Origin: Bradyrhizobium diazoefficiens | Lineage (GTDB): Bacteria > Pseudomonadota > Alphaproteobacteria > Rhizobiales > Xanthobacteraceae | Assembly (NCBI RefSeq): GCF_018131185.1 | Contig: NZ_JAFCJE010000004.1 | Span: 434,001 to 498,000, forward strand | DNA: 64,000 bases | Direction of reading: 5' to 3' | In this document: positions 19,301 through 28,263 of the stretch, in pieces | How positions within the stretch are numbered: the stretch's first letter is position 1 | How the letters are laid out: each line of letters begins with the position of its first letter | The notes under the pieces: generated by a model | Told to the model about the DNA's origin: nothing | What the model saw: the letters and a program-made list of their open reading frames with translations, nothing else | The model's database searches: none | Made by a program: the position numbers and the translations under genes

Positions 19301-19385
19301 ACCGGCGCCGGAAGCTGCAAGCGAAACGCCGGCCGCGCCGCGCCGCGCCGGCTGGTGGTCCCGCCGCTTCGGCGGCGGCGAATAA
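16308..19385 (+). CDS. rne: ribonuclease E with large His/Asp-rich insertion in the S1 domain
   Basis: Protein of 1025 residues, the essential endoribonuclease for mRNA decay and rRNA/tRNA processing. The start MPNKMLIDATHPEETRVVVV is family-typical. The S1 domain begins at about residue 35 (LRGNIYLAKVTRVEPSLQAAFV...RHGFLAFSEIHPDYY) and is interrupted from about 85 to 335. The insert contains an Arg-rich patch, a His/Asp-rich part (about 155-222, GHDQQ-type pentads coded by 15-bp DNA repeats at about 16848-16912) and a highly acidic part. The fold resumes at KIQEVIKRRQVMLVQV. Catalytic Asp545 (SIDVNSGRS) and Asp588/591 (VIDFIDMDE) and the Zn-link CPHCGG (Cys646, Cys649) are intact. The C-terminal 250 residues are acidic and Arg-rich and disordered, where degradosome partners and RNA usually bind. 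Confidence 0.95.
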   Translation: MPNKMLIDATHPEETRVVVVRGNRVEEFDFETAQRKQLRGNIYLAKVTRVEPSLQAAFVEYGGNRHGFLAFSEIHPDYYQIPVADRQALIEAEEQAHREAEEESENRSHGRRRSRHRNSRRRSHGERVRSDIVEGADPAAQPVQGETLPEGASHEGEHLHADAEHHGEHEGHDHHDHDHEGHDRQGHDQQGHDQQGHDQSGHGHDDHHAHGDDHRDHDHADETPAPVAAIGAEPVVATGVVAEPQEVASDAHAEDLAEAVTSAAEPADAVYAAGESAEAPHHESEAAAGDDEAEDDEDDEEAEDEVVESVGGDDVLEEVPERTFRPRRQYKIQEVIKRRQVMLVQVVKEERGNKGAALTTYLSLAGRYAVLMPNTARGGGISRKITSAQDRSRLKEVVQDLDVPEGMGIILRTAGAARTKPEIKRDFEYLIRMWETVRDLTLNSQAPTLVYEEGSLIKRSLRDLYNKEIDEIQVAGESGYREARDFMKMLMPANVSAVKQYRDGQPLFSRMGVESQLDAMFSPTVQLRSGGYIVINQTEALVSIDVNSGRSTREHHIEDTALKTNLEAAEEVARQLRLRDLAGLIVIDFIDMDEKRNNRAVERKLSDCLRQDRARIQVGRISHFGLLEMSRQRIRASVLESSTDPCPHCGGTGHVRSVSSVALQLLRGLEEILMKGATHNLVVRTRTDVALYVLNHKRGHLRDLENGFKVTLSVIADASVSGPQAYLIDRGEQVHTLEAAKALLVAQAAASPPPLAEEAYDDEEFDPETESEVETEETEGLAEEQAAGDAASEQDGQRRKRRRRRRGRGGPRDGELREDGAPTLPEAAVAAGEGEDDAEAEQDGEEGEEQAARGEQQGSGDRRRRRGRRGGRRRRGAGEEGLAGSIGDELGTNQPSEATEAVADFDGFSSEAAPSIAQAEHSAEPPASQSEPRDEVQTEAPARPEPVAADEEPADDKAARRRSTVREKVSFLSSSPSEPATPVAQAAEPVAPPTPTVEPAPEAASETPAAPRRAGWWSRRFGGGE

Positions 19386-19402
19386 AGCCGAACATCCCAT
19401 GC

Positions 19403-19430
19403 AAAACGCCCGGCACCGCCGGGCGTTTTT
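19403..19430 (+). terminator. rho-independent terminator of rne
   Basis: Stem aaaacgcccggc / gccgggcgttttt with an ACC loop and a T-run, 18 bp after the rne stop. The A-run on the left side would also let it work from the other strand. Confidence 0.85.
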
Positions 19431-19487
19431 GTTTCGCCGTTGTTGCGATGTGCTAAGCCGTTTTCGCAATCAGAAAGGGGACCGGCA

Positions 19488-20984
19488 TTGTCCGAACTTT
19501 GCGATTCCGGCGCCGTCGAGCTGCGCCGCCTCTTGGCTGCGCGGGCGATCTCGCCCGTCGAGCTGCTGGAGTCCTGCCTGTCGCGGATCGCCACCGTCAA
19601 TCCCGCCGTCAACGCGGTCGTGACGCTGGACGAGCCGGGCGCACGTGCCGCTGCCAAGGCGGCCGAAGCCGCTATCCTGCGCGGCGAAGATCGTGGCGCC
19701 CTGCACGGCCTTCCCGTTCTCATCAAGGACACCCAGGACACCGCCGGGATGCGGTCCACCTATGGCAGCCCGCTGCTGAAGGATAACGTTCCAGCCGCCG
19801 ACCAGGGCTCGGTCGCGCGGCTGCGCGCCGCCGGCGCCGTCATCTTCGGCAAGACCAACACCCCGGAATGGGCGGCCGGCGGCAACACCCGCAATCCCGT
19901 GTTCGGCGCGACCGGCAACCCCTTCGATCCCATGCGCTCGGCGGCCGGCTCCTCCGGCGGCTCGGCAGTGGCGCTCGCATGCGGCATGGCCCCGCTCGCC
20001 TCGGGCTCCGACACCGGCGGCTCCTTGCGCAATCCGGCCGGCTTCGCCGGCATTGTCGGCATGCGTCCATCCTACGGACTCGTCGCCAGCGAAAAACGTG
20101 CGTTCGGCTGGTCCAATTTGTCGACCGACGGGCCGATGGCACGCAACGTCGCCGACACCGCGCTGATGCTGTCGGTGATGGCGAGCGATGATGCCCGTGA
20201 TCCGCTCGCCTATACGCTGCCCGGCGAGCCCCTGCGCGCGCGCGCCGAGCGCTGGGCCGCCCCGCGCCCCGCAGAGCTCGGCAGGCTGCGCCTCGCCTTC
20301 ACCGAGGATTTCGGCTTCGCTCCGACCGAGCAGGCGATCCGCCGCGTGTTTCGCACGCGCGTGAAGAAACTTGCGTCTCTCTTCGCCGAATGCCGCGAGG
20401 CGACGCCGGATTGCTCCGGCGCCGACGACGCTTTTGCGGTTCTGCGCGCGGGCATGTTCCTGGCGATGCACGGCAAGAACTACAAGGAACGTCCCGAGAT
20501 GCTCGGCCCCAATGTCCGCGCCAATGTCGAGGAAGGGCTCGGCTACGCGCTCGAAGATCATGCGCGGGCCACGACGACGCAGACGCGGATCTATCGCGCC
20601 TATCAGAGCTTCTTCGAAACCTGCGACGTGCTGATCAGCCCGACCATCACGCTGAGCCCGCGGCCGTGGTCCGAGCCTTATCCGGCGGAGATCGACGGCG
20701 CGCCGACCAAATCCTACTTCCACTGGCTCGCGCTGGCCTACGCCGTCACGCTTCCCGGCCATCCCGCCATCAGCATTCCGCTCGGCGTCGATGAAGCCGG
20801 CCTGCCGTTCGGCCTCCAGATCGTCGGTCCGCGCGGCGGCGACGCCATCGTGCTGTCTGTTGCCGCGAGCATTGAGGCAGCCTTCGCGGGCGATGCGCAG
20901 ATGTGCCGGCCGGTGCCTGACCTGGCACGGCTCGCCGCAGCACCGGCTCTATCGTCTGCTCCCGGCTTCCTCACCTGGGAATAA
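19488..20984 (+). CDS. amidase (amidase-signature family)
   Basis: Protein of 498 residues that hydrolyses amides or C-N bonds. The start is taken as the TTG at 19488, because AGAAAGGGG lies 7 nt before it; the frame continues upstream into the terminator region. The Lys-cisSer-Ser triad of the signature family is visible: Lys80 in LIKDTQDTAG, Ser155 in AGSSGGSAVALA, Ser179 in SDTGGSLRNPAGFAG. The length is normal. Substrate is unknown. The DadA-like oxidase follows after 20 bp, suggesting a joint role in catabolism of an amide or amino acid. Confidence 0.9.
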   Translation: MSELCDSGAVELRRLLAARAISPVELLESCLSRIATVNPAVNAVVTLDEPGARAAAKAAEAAILRGEDRGALHGLPVLIKDTQDTAGMRSTYGSPLLKDNVPAADQGSVARLRAAGAVIFGKTNTPEWAAGGNTRNPVFGATGNPFDPMRSAAGSSGGSAVALACGMAPLASGSDTGGSLRNPAGFAGIVGMRPSYGLVASEKRAFGWSNLSTDGPMARNVADTALMLSVMASDDARDPLAYTLPGEPLRARAERWAAPRPAELGRLRLAFTEDFGFAPTEQAIRRVFRTRVKKLASLFAECREATPDCSGADDAFAVLRAGMFLAMHGKNYKERPEMLGPNVRANVEEGLGYALEDHARATTTQTRIYRAYQSFFETCDVLISPTITLSPRPWSEPYPAEIDGAPTKSYFHWLALAYAVTLPGHPAISIPLGVDEAGLPFGLQIVGPRGGDAIVLSVAASIEAAFAGDAQMCRPVPDLARLAAAPALSSAPGFLTWE

Positions 20985-21004
20985 CCGACAGGAGAATTCA
21001 TCCG

Positions 21005-22237
21005 ATGCAAAGCGCAATCGTTCTCGGCGGCGGCATGATCGGCGTGAGTGCGGCGCTGCACCTGCAGCAGCGCGGCTGGACCGTCACGCTCGTCGATCGC
21101 AGGGAGCCCGGCCGCGAGACCAGTTATGGCAATGCCGGAATGATCCAGGCCGAAGCGGTCCGCCCCTATCCGATGCCGCGCGATCTTGCGACGCTCCTCA
21201 AGATCGCGACCGGCCGTACCAACGACGTTCGCTACAGCCTGTCGTCGCTTCACCGCCATGTCGAGCCCCTGCTCCGCTATTGGTGGCACTCGGCGCCGAA
21301 GCGGCATCGCGAGGCGATCGAGGCCTGGGCACGGCTGATCGCCTACGCGACCGCAGAGCACGACATCCTCATCCGGCAAGCCCATGCCGACAATCTGATC
21401 CGCCGCGCCGGCTATCGCATGCTCCACCGCGATGCCGCTTCATTCGATCTCGCGGTCAAGACGGCGGAGGAAGATCAACGCGAATTCGGCGTGAATTTTC
21501 GCGTGCTCTCCGGCAGCGAGCTTGCCAAGGCCGAGCCGATCCTGCGCGACGATCTCCCCGGCGCGATCCATTGGCTCGACACCTGGACCGTGTCCGATCC
21601 AGGAGCGCTCGTCACGGCGTATGCCGAGCTGTTCGAGCGCCTCGGCGGCAGCATCGTTCTCGGTGACGCCCAGAGCCTGCGGCAGACCGGGACGGGCTGG
21701 TCCGTCGATACCGACCAAGGGCGCCTCGATGCCGCCCATGCCGTCGTGACGCTCGGGCCGTGGTCGCCCGATCTGCTGCACAAGTTCGGCTATCGCATTC
21801 CGCTGGTGCGCAAGCGCGGCTACCACATGCATTACAGCGGCGGCGCCTCGCTCGATTTGCCTCTCGTCGACAAGGGCGGCGGCTATGCGATGGGACCCAT
21901 GGCCAAAGGCATCCGCATCACCACAGGAGCCGAGCTAACGAGTCCCGACGCGCTCGCAACGCCCGTGCAGCTCGCCAGCGCGGAAGGCTCCGCACGCGAG
22001 CTGATCGACCTCGGCAAGCGCGTCGAGCCCGATCCGTGGTTCGGCACCCGCCCCTGCACGCCCGACATGCTCCCGGTGCTCGGGCAAGCACCGCGCCATC
22101 CGGGCCTCTGGATGAATTTCGGCCACGGCCACCAGGGCTTTACCCTGGGACCGGCGACGGGGCGCCTGCTCGCCGAGATCATGAGCGGCGAGACCCCGGC
22201 GATCGATCCGGCGCCTTATCGGCCGGAACGGTTCTAG
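21005..22237 (+). CDS. FAD-dependent amino-acid oxidoreductase (DadA-like)
   Basis: Protein of 410 residues of the DAO family. The FAD-binding motif VLGGGMIGVSAALHLQQRG (residues 5-23) opens the chain, and the C-terminal FAD-contact block GHGHQGFTLGPATGRLLAE is present. RRAGYRMLHRDAASF and WLDTWTVSDPGALVTAY match D-amino-acid dehydrogenase subunits. A ribosome site (GACAGGAG) precedes it. It probably oxidises D-amino acids and passes electrons to the respiratory chain; the exact substrate is not shown. It is co-transcribed with the amidase. Confidence 0.88.
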   Translation: MQSAIVLGGGMIGVSAALHLQQRGWTVTLVDRREPGRETSYGNAGMIQAEAVRPYPMPRDLATLLKIATGRTNDVRYSLSSLHRHVEPLLRYWWHSAPKRHREAIEAWARLIAYATAEHDILIRQAHADNLIRRAGYRMLHRDAASFDLAVKTAEEDQREFGVNFRVLSGSELAKAEPILRDDLPGAIHWLDTWTVSDPGALVTAYAELFERLGGSIVLGDAQSLRQTGTGWSVDTDQGRLDAAHAVVTLGPWSPDLLHKFGYRIPLVRKRGYHMHYSGGASLDLPLVDKGGGYAMGPMAKGIRITTGAELTSPDALATPVQLASAEGSARELIDLGKRVEPDPWFGTRPCTPDMLPVLGQAPRHPGLWMNFGHGHQGFTLGPATGRLLAEIMSGETPAIDPAPYRPERF

Positions 22238-22249
22238 TCCCGAAAAGAA

Positions 22250-22275
22250 AGGGCCGATCGAATCTCGATCAGCCC
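22250..22275. terminator. hairpin between convergent genes
   Basis: agggccgatcg-aat-ctcgatcagccct forms a stem with one bulge between the end of the DadA-like gene and the end of dctA. It could end both transcripts; it has no long T-run. Confidence 0.45.
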
Positions 22276-22309
22276 TCCACTCTCAAAGCCTGACGATGCA
22301 GTATGCAGG

Positions 22310-23644
22310 TCAGTCCGTCGTGATCGCCGTCTCCATGTCGGTCGGATCGATCTCCTTGGCGAGGTTGGCGTTGAGCTTGTCGCGGTCGAGCTCGCCTTCC
22401 CACCAGGCGACGACCACGCAGGCGACGCCGTTGCCGCACAGATTGGTCAGCGCACGGCACTCGCTCATGAACTTGTCGATGCCAAGCACGATGGCCATGC
22501 CCGGCACGAGGCGCGGATCGACCACGGCGAGCGTTGCCGCCAGCGTGATGAAGCCCGCACCGGTGATGCCGGAGGCGCCCTTCGATGTCAGCATGGCCAC
22601 GACCAGGATCGTGGCCTGCTGGCTGAAGGAGAGATCGAAACCGAGCGCCTGCGCGATGAAGAGCGTCGCCAGCGTCATGTAGATGTTGGTGCCATCGAGG
22701 TTGAACGAGTAACCCGTCGGCACCACGAGGCCGACCACCGACTTGGAGCAGCCGAGCCGCTCCAGCTTCTCCATCAGCGATGGCAGTGCGCTTTCCGAGG
22801 ACGAGGTGCCGAGCACGATCAGCAGCTCGTCCTTGATGTAGGCGAGGAACTTGAAGATCGAGAACCCGGCCATGCGCGCGATGAGGCCGAGCACGACGAA
22901 CACGAACAGCGCCGCGGTGACGTAGAACGTGGCGATCAAGCCGATCAGGTTGAGGATCGCGCCGGTGCCGAACTTGCCGATCGTGTAGGCCATCGCACCG
23001 AACGCGCCGATCGGCGCCGCGCGCATCACGATGGAGATGACGCCGAACACGGCGTGGGCAGCATCGTCGATGAAGCTGCGAATGGTGTGGCCGCGGTCGC
23101 CGAGGCTCATCAAGGCAAAGCCGAACAGCACCGAGAACAGCAGCACTTGCAAGATCTCGCCTTGCGCGAAGGCACCGACCACCGTGTCCGGAATGATGTG
23201 CAGCACGAAGTCAACGGACTTCTGACCGGCGGCCTGCTTGGCGTAATTGGCGACGGCCGCCTCGTTTGCCGCGCCACCGCCGAAGCCTGCGCCCGGTTTC
23301 ACCAGATTGCCGATGACGAGGCCGATCACCAGTGCGAAGGTCGAGACGACCTCGAAATAGACCAGCGCCTTGACGCCGATGCGGCCGACCTTCTTGGCGT
23401 CCTGGATGTGGGCGATGCCCGAGACCACGGTGCAGAAGATGATCGGCGCGATCACCATCTTGATCAGCTTGATGAAGCCATCGCCCATCGCCTTGATCCA
23501 ATCGTTGGTCGCGAACGACGGCCACAGCCAGCCGACGATGGCACCAAGCACGATGGCGATCAGCACCTGGACGTAGAGAACCTTGTACCAAGGCTTTGCT
23601 GCGGGCGGCGCGACCGGCGCATCCGCCATCGTTGTCGTCGTCAT
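22310..23644 (-). CDS. dctA: C4-dicarboxylate:cation symporter (DAACS family)
   Basis: Protein of 444 residues. The ATG at 23644 follows GAGGGGAG. DAACS carriers import succinate, fumarate and malate, the main carbon supply of rhizobia in nodules, with protons or Na+. The chain has about eight membrane helices plus re-entrant loops. Family motifs are seen: [31 protein letters not shown] (the serine-rich loop), [29 protein letters not shown] and [17 protein letters not shown]. The length fits DctA well. An acidic/aromatic amino-acid carrier of the same family cannot be fully excluded. Confidence 0.88.
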   Translation of the reverse strand: MTTTTMADAPVAPPAAKPWYKVLYVQVLIAIVLGAIVGWLWPSFATNDWIKAMGDGFIKLIKMVIAPIIFCTVVSGIAHIQDAKKVGRIGVKALVYFEVVSTFALVIGLVIGNLVKPGAGFGGGAANEAAVANYAKQAAGQKSVDFVLHIIPDTVVGAFAQGEILQVLLFSVLFGFALMSLGDRGHTIRSFIDDAAHAVFGVISIVMRAAPIGAFGAMAYTIGKFGTGAILNLIGLIATFYVTAALFVFVVLGLIARMAGFSIFKFLAYIKDELLIVLGTSSSESALPSLMEKLERLGCSKSVVGLVVPTGYSFNLDGTNIYMTLATLFIAQALGFDLSFSQQATILVVAMLTSKGASGITGAGFITLAATLAVVDPRLVPGMAIVLGIDKFMSECRALTNLCGNGVACVVVAWWEGELDRDKLNANLAKEIDPTDMETAITTD

Positions 23645-23727
23645 CGTTTCACTCCCCTCAAACACTCGGGCCAGCCAAGATCAACTTGGCCGGCCCTGTC
23701 AATTCACACTGCTGGTTGTAGCGCGTC

Positions 23728-24342
23728 TTAGCTGCGGCGATCGACGATCCGGCGCGCTGCCGGCATCAACGCCGCGCCGAGCGCGTTCTTGACCAGCGAA
23801 GCCGCAATGAACGGCAAGATGCCGACCTGCCAGGCCTTCGCAGCGCCCAGACCGAGGCCGAACGCCAACCAGCCGAACCCGGCGGCGAGAATGACGACAT
23901 GGCCAACGGCCATCGCCGCAAACAGCAGCACCACGCTGCGATCCCAGCCGCGCTCGGCGAGCCAACCGGTCGCGAAAGCGGCCGCAACGAAGCCGAACAG
24001 ATAGCCTGCGGTCGGCCCAACCAGCGGCGCAATTCCACCCACCGGTCCGGCAAACACCGGAAGCCCGAGCGCGCCCTCGGCGAGATAGGCGATCATGGTT
24101 GCGCTGCCAAGGCGCCAGCCATAGGCAGCGCCGATCATCAGCACCACCAGCGTCTGCAACGTCATGGGCACGTAGGGTAGCGGCAGGTTGATCTTGGCCG
24201 ACAGCGCCATCAGCGCCGTACCGAGCGCAACCAGCACGATCGCGCGCACTGTGCCGACGGTTTCGCCGGGCCGGGTCGGCCACATCAATGCGGCGAGAGG
24301 TGAATGCGTAGCAGCAGCAGGCAAGACAGATCGGTCAGACAA
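23728..24342 (-). CDS. bioY: biotin transporter BioY
   Basis: Protein of 204 residues, the substrate-binding membrane component of ECF-type biotin uptake; BioY can also work alone in some alphaproteobacteria. It has about six hydrophobic helices. The family motifs are LPYVPMTLQTLVVLMIGAAYG near the N-terminus and AGPVGGIAPLVGPTAGYLFGF in the middle. No bioM/bioN ATPase partners are in the window. The gene lies 32 bp after the aminotransferase on the same strand. The biotin-dependent accBC genes are a few kilobases away. Confidence 0.92.
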   Translation of the reverse strand: MSDRSVLPAAATHSPLAALMWPTRPGETVGTVRAIVLVALGTALMALSAKINLPLPYVPMTLQTLVVLMIGAAYGWRLGSATMIAYLAEGALGLPVFAGPVGGIAPLVGPTAGYLFGFVAAAFATGWLAERGWDRSVVLLFAAMAVGHVVILAAGFGWLAFGLGLGAAKAWQVGILPFIAASLVKNALGAALMPAARRIVDRRS

Positions 24343-24374
24343 GATGAACTCCGGAAGTCGTCGACAACTGGCGG

Positions 24375-25562
24375 CTATTTAAGCCAGTGAGCGATCCGGT
24401 CAACTGCCTCGCGCATCTCCCCGGGCGAGCGCGCATAGGAAAGACGAATGAACGCGCGGCCGTGAACGGGATCGAAATCGAGGCCGGGCGTTGCCGCAAC
24501 GCGCGCCTGCTCGAGCATCTGCTTGGCAAACTCGAAACTGTCGGAGGTGAAGTCCGAGACGTCGGTATAGAGATAGAATGCACCGTCGGCCGGCAGGAAC
24601 TTGGCGAGGCCGGCTTTCGGCAATCCCTCGATCAGGATCCGCCGGTTTTCCTGATAGCCGTGCTTGATCGCCTCCATCTCGGCCGCACCGTCGAAGGCGG
24701 CCTCCGCTGCGATCTGCGACAGTGACGGCACCGAGATCGACAGGTTCTGCTGCAGCCGCTCGATCGGCCGCACCAGGATTTCCGGTACGACCATCCAGCC
24801 GACGCGCCAGCCGGTCATGCAGAAATACTTCGAGAACGAATTGATCACGAGCGCGTGCTCGGAGAGCGCGGCGGCGGTGACGGCCGGAAACGCATAATCG
24901 AGCCCGTGATAGATCTCGTCCGAGATGAAGCGGATGCCCGCGTCTTCGGCGGCCGCAATCAGGCCGGCGAGCGCATCGCGGGACATCATCGTGCCGGTCG
25001 GATTGGCGGGGCTGCCGACCAGCACGCCCTTCAATGGCGCCTTGCGATGCGCCGCGAGCAATGCCTCGCCGGTGAGCGCGTGGCGCGTCTCGTTCGTGGT
25101 CTCGATCAGCACCGGCTCGCAACCGAGCGCGGCGAGGATATGACGGTAAGGCGGATAACCCGGCACCGTCACGGCAACGCGGTCGCCCGGCTCGAACATC
25201 GACAGGAAAGCCAGGATGAACCCACCGGAGGAGCCGGTGGTCACCACGATCCGCTCGGGGCTGACGTCACAGCCATAGGCATCGCGATAATGGCGCGCGA
25301 TGCGCTCGCGCAGGCTGGGGATGCCAAGCGCGGAGGTATAATCGATCCGTCCGGCCTCCAGCGCCGCATGGGCGGCCGCAATCGCGGTTTTGGGGGCGCC
25401 GGCCGCGGGCTGACCGACCTCCATATGGATGACATGGCCGCCAGCGGCCTCGATTCGGGCCGCCGCGGCCATGACGTCCATCACCATGAACGGGGGAACA
25501 TCGCTCCGGCGGGAGGGCTCGAGCCACTGCCCCAACCGGTTCCTCAAGGTCGCATCGTGCAT
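24375..25562 (-). CDS. PLP-dependent class I/II aminotransferase
   Basis: Protein of 395 residues, fold type I. SANPTGT marks the PLP-Asn contact (VGSPANPTGTMM), ISDEIYHGLDY gives the Asp that pairs with the pyridine nitrogen, and SFSKYFCMTGWRVGW holds the PLP lysine. The C-terminal Arg that binds the alpha-carboxylate is in AFIRLSYARS. It resembles aspartate/aromatic-type aminotransferases; the amino donor cannot be told. The ribosome site is poor. It is the first gene of a probable operon with bioY. Confidence 0.9.
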   Translation of the reverse strand: MHDATLRNRLGQWLEPSRRSDVPPFMVMDVMAAAARIEAAGGHVIHMEVGQPAAGAPKTAIAAAHAALEAGRIDYTSALGIPSLRERIARHYRDAYGCDVSPERIVVTTGSSGGFILAFLSMFEPGDRVAVTVPGYPPYRHILAALGCEPVLIETTNETRHALTGEALLAAHRKAPLKGVLVGSPANPTGTMMSRDALAGLIAAAEDAGIRFISDEIYHGLDYAFPAVTAAALSEHALVINSFSKYFCMTGWRVGWMVVPEILVRPIERLQQNLSISVPSLSQIAAEAAFDGAAEMEAIKHGYQENRRILIEGLPKAGLAKFLPADGAFYLYTDVSDFTSDSFEFAKQMLEQARVAATPGLDFDPVHGRAFIRLSYARSPGEMREAVDRIAHWLK

Positions 25563-25756
25563 CGATTTCTGCTATTTCGCTGGCGGACCGGCGCGACCGG
25601 TCCGAAAAACGGGGCGCTTGCGCCCCAGACTGGCCGCATTGTACGGCTCATAAGGGGAACGGCTCACAAGGGCATATCGCGTATCCGGTCCGCCGCCAAT
25701 CGCCAAAACCAATCACGAAACTGCTTTGATCAAGACCGTTTGACCCAGACCGCCTG

Positions 25757-27157
25757 ATGTTGCTCCAGATCGCATTGCGCAAGAAGGCCTCCACCCTCAC
25801 CGCCCTGGTCACGGCCGCGGCGATCGCGCTGACGCCGTTCTCGGCCGCGCGCGCGCAGGCCAAGGGGCCGCCGGTGCTGCGCGACACCGAAACCGAGCAG
25901 CTGCTGCGTGAATATACCCGCCCGATCCTGCGCGTTGCCGGTCTGGAGAAGCACAACATCCAGATGGTGATCATCAACGACGGCTCGTTCAACGCGTTCG
26001 TCGCGGACGGCCGCCGCATCTTCGTCAATTGGGGCGCGATACTCCAGTCGGAAACGCCGAACCAGATCATCGGCGTGCTCGCGCACGAGACCGGGCATCT
26101 GGCGGGCGGCCATCTCTCCAAGCTGCGCGAGCAGCTCGCCACGGCCCAGACCCAGATGATCATCGCGATGCTGCTCGGCGCCGGAGCGATCGCCGCCGGC
26201 GGCACCCAGCGCGGCAGCGCGGGCAGCAACGGCCTTGCCAATGTGGGGGCGGCCGCGCTCGCGGCGCCGCAGGAGATGATCCGCCGTTCGCTGCTGTCCT
26301 ACCAGCGCCAGCAGGAGGAGAACGCCGACCGCGCCGGCGTAAAGTTTCTGACGGCGACCCAGCAATCGCCCAAGGGCATGTACGAGACCTTCAAGCGCTT
26401 CACCAGCGAGAGCCTGTTCGCCGCGCGCGGCGCCGATCCCTATCTCCAGTCGCACCCGATGCCGGCCGAGCGCGTCGCCTCGCTCCAGGAGTTCGCAAGC
26501 TCGAGTCCCTACTGGAACAAGAAGGACGACCCCGCGCTCCAGCTCCGCCACGACATGGTGCGGGCGAAGATCTCCGCGTTCATGGAGCGGCCGGAGACGG
26601 TGTACCGCCGCTATCCCCAGACCAACGACAGCATGCCGGCGCGCTATGCCCGCGCCATCAGCACCTATCTGCATGGGGATTTGCGCAGCGCGCTCGCCCA
26701 GATCGACGCGCTGATCCAGGTCCAGCCGAACAACCCGTACTTCTACGAGGTGCGCGGCCAGGCCTTGCTGGAGAGCGGCAAACCGGCCGATGCCATCGCT
26801 CCCCTGCGCAAGGCGGCGCAGCTCTCGAACAACGCGCCGCTCATCGAGATGTTACTTGGGCAGGCTCTGGTTGGAACCGATAATAAGGCCTACACGGACG
26901 ACGCCGTTCGGATTCTCCGCGCCGCGGTGGCACGAGAGCCCGAGGCCGCGCTCGGCTATACCCAGCTCGCGATGGCCTATGGCCGGAAGGGAGACTATGC
27001 CGAGGCGGATCTCGCGTCGGCGCAGGCCGCGTATTTGCGCGGCGACAACAAGACCGCCCGCGAGCTTGCCACGCGCGCGAAAACCCGTTTCGCCGTCGGC
27101 ACGCCCGGATGGGTCAAGGCCGACGACATCGTGGCGGCCAAGCCGCCGCGCAATTGA
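25757..27157 (+). CDS. M48 family metalloprotease with TPR repeats (BepA-like)
   Basis: Protein of 466 residues. The N-terminus has a signal peptide (ASTLTALVTAAAIALTPFSAARA). The zinc protease motif HETGH is at residues 110-114 (GVLAHETGHLAGGH) and the third ligand Glu comes in QQEENADRAG. The C-terminal 200 residues form tetratricopeptide-like helices (YFYEVRGQALLESGKPADAI). This layout matches periplasmic BepA/YfgC-type proteins that watch over outer-membrane protein assembly; that role here is inference. The 3' end carries a short duplication: the sequence catcgtggcggcca is repeated just past the stop. Confidence 0.88.
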   Translation: MLLQIALRKKASTLTALVTAAAIALTPFSAARAQAKGPPVLRDTETEQLLREYTRPILRVAGLEKHNIQMVIINDGSFNAFVADGRRIFVNWGAILQSETPNQIIGVLAHETGHLAGGHLSKLREQLATAQTQMIIAMLLGAGAIAAGGTQRGSAGSNGLANVGAAALAAPQEMIRRSLLSYQRQQEENADRAGVKFLTATQQSPKGMYETFKRFTSESLFAARGADPYLQSHPMPAERVASLQEFASSSPYWNKKDDPALQLRHDMVRAKISAFMERPETVYRRYPQTNDSMPARYARAISTYLHGDLRSALAQIDALIQVQPNNPYFYEVRGQALLESGKPADAIAPLRKAAQLSNNAPLIEMLLGQALVGTDNKAYTDDAVRILRAAVAREPEAALGYTQLAMAYGRKGDYAEADLASAQAAYLRGDNKTARELATRAKTRFAVGTPGWVKADDIVAAKPPRN

Positions 27158-27286
27158 ACATCGTGGCGGCCAGGCCGCCATGCAGTGAAACAACCGAACG
27201 ACGCCCGGCACCACGACGTCACGACATCGAGCTCAACTCCGCCGGGACGTTTTACCGAAACCCGCTTTGGATAAGAGGATTTGCCC

Positions 27287-28054
27287 ATGCCTTCGCTGCG
27301 CCTGCTTGCTCCTGCGTTGTTTGCGCTCGCCCTGTTCGGCGCATCGGCGCCCGCGTCGGCCGACAGTTTCTCCGCTAGCCAGCGCACCGAGATCGAGACC
27401 ATCATCAAGAACTACCTCGTCAGCCACCCCGAGGTGCTCGAGGAAGCGATGGCCGAGCTGAGCAAGCGCCAGGCAGCGGCCGAAACGCAGAAGCACGAGG
27501 CCAGCGTCGCGCAGAATGCCGAGGCGATCTTCAACTCGCCGCGCCAGGTCGTGCTCGGCAACAAGGACGGCGATGTCACCTTCGTCGAATTCTTCGACTA
27601 CAATTGCGGCTACTGCAAACGCGCGATGGACGACATGCTTACGCTCATGAAGAGCGATCCGAAGCTGAAGGTCGTGCTGAAGGAGTTTCCGGTGCTGAGC
27701 CAGGGCTCGGTCGAAGCGGCCCAGGTCGCCGTCGCCGTGCGCATGCAGGACCCCTCAGGCAAGAAATATCTCGACTTCCACCAGAAGCTGCTCACCGGCC
27801 GCGGCGCCGCCGACAAGGCGCGCGCGATTCAGGCGGCCAAGGAAGCCGGCCTCGACACGGCGAAAATCGAAAAGGACATCGGCAGTCCCGAGGTGCGCGC
27901 CACCATCGAGGAGAACTTCAAGCTGGCCGAAGCGATGGGCATGAACGGCACGCCGAGCTACGTCATCGGCAAGCAGATCGTGATCGGCGCCGTCGGCGTG
28001 GAAAGCCTCAGGGAAAAGATCGGCATCGCCCGCTGCGGCAAGGCAACCTGCTGA
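27287..28054 (+). CDS. DsbA-family thiol-disulfide protein
   Basis: Protein of 255 residues. The ATG at 27287 sits 8 nt after AGAGGA. After a signal peptide (LLAPALFALALFGASAPASA) comes a short helical N-terminal extension (residues 25-80), then a thioredoxin fold with the redox pair CGYC (Cys107, Cys110) in EFFDYNCGYCKRAM. The cis-Pro loop GMNGTPSYVIG follows near residue 225. It should oxidise or isomerise disulfides in the periplasm. Two further cysteines at the C-terminus (ARCGKATC) are unusual. A terminator follows. Confidence 0.9.
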   Translation: MPSLRLLAPALFALALFGASAPASADSFSASQRTEIETIIKNYLVSHPEVLEEAMAELSKRQAAAETQKHEASVAQNAEAIFNSPRQVVLGNKDGDVTFVEFFDYNCGYCKRAMDDMLTLMKSDPKLKVVLKEFPVLSQGSVEAAQVAVAVRMQDPSGKKYLDFHQKLLTGRGAADKARAIQAAKEAGLDTAKIEKDIGSPEVRATIEENFKLAEAMGMNGTPSYVIGKQIVIGAVGVESLREKIGIARCGKATC

Positions 28055-28082
28055 TCCCACGTCCTACGATACTGAAAACACG

Positions 28083-28113
28083 AAAGGCCGGCTGAAGAGC
28101 CGGCCTTCTTCTT
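28083..28113 (+). terminator. terminator after the DsbA-like gene
   Basis: Stem aaggccggct / agccggcctt with a GAAG loop, followed by cttctt. A second small hairpin (gacgcc-gaacgtt-ggcgtc) follows at 28114-28132. Confidence 0.75.
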
Positions 28114-28193
28114 GACGCCGAACGTTGGCGTCTTCGTGCAAAGTCGTTCATCTGGCATTCAACAAACAAATGCCGCGGAACAGGCGAAGTTCC

Positions 28194-28218
28194 GGAACAA
28201 CTGAAATCTCCTTTCGTT
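28194..28218 (+). promoter_or_regulatory. EcfG-type general stress promoter for the DUF1236 gene
   Basis: GGAAC (28194-28198), 16 bp, CGTT (28215-28218), an exact match to the alphaproteobacterial EcfG consensus GGAAC-N16/17-CGTT. It ends 45 bp before the ATG at 28264, in the correct orientation. Confidence 0.75.
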
Positions 28219-28263
28219 GTCGGCGCGGGCAATGACGCAAAGACCACGTGAGGAGAATTTTCG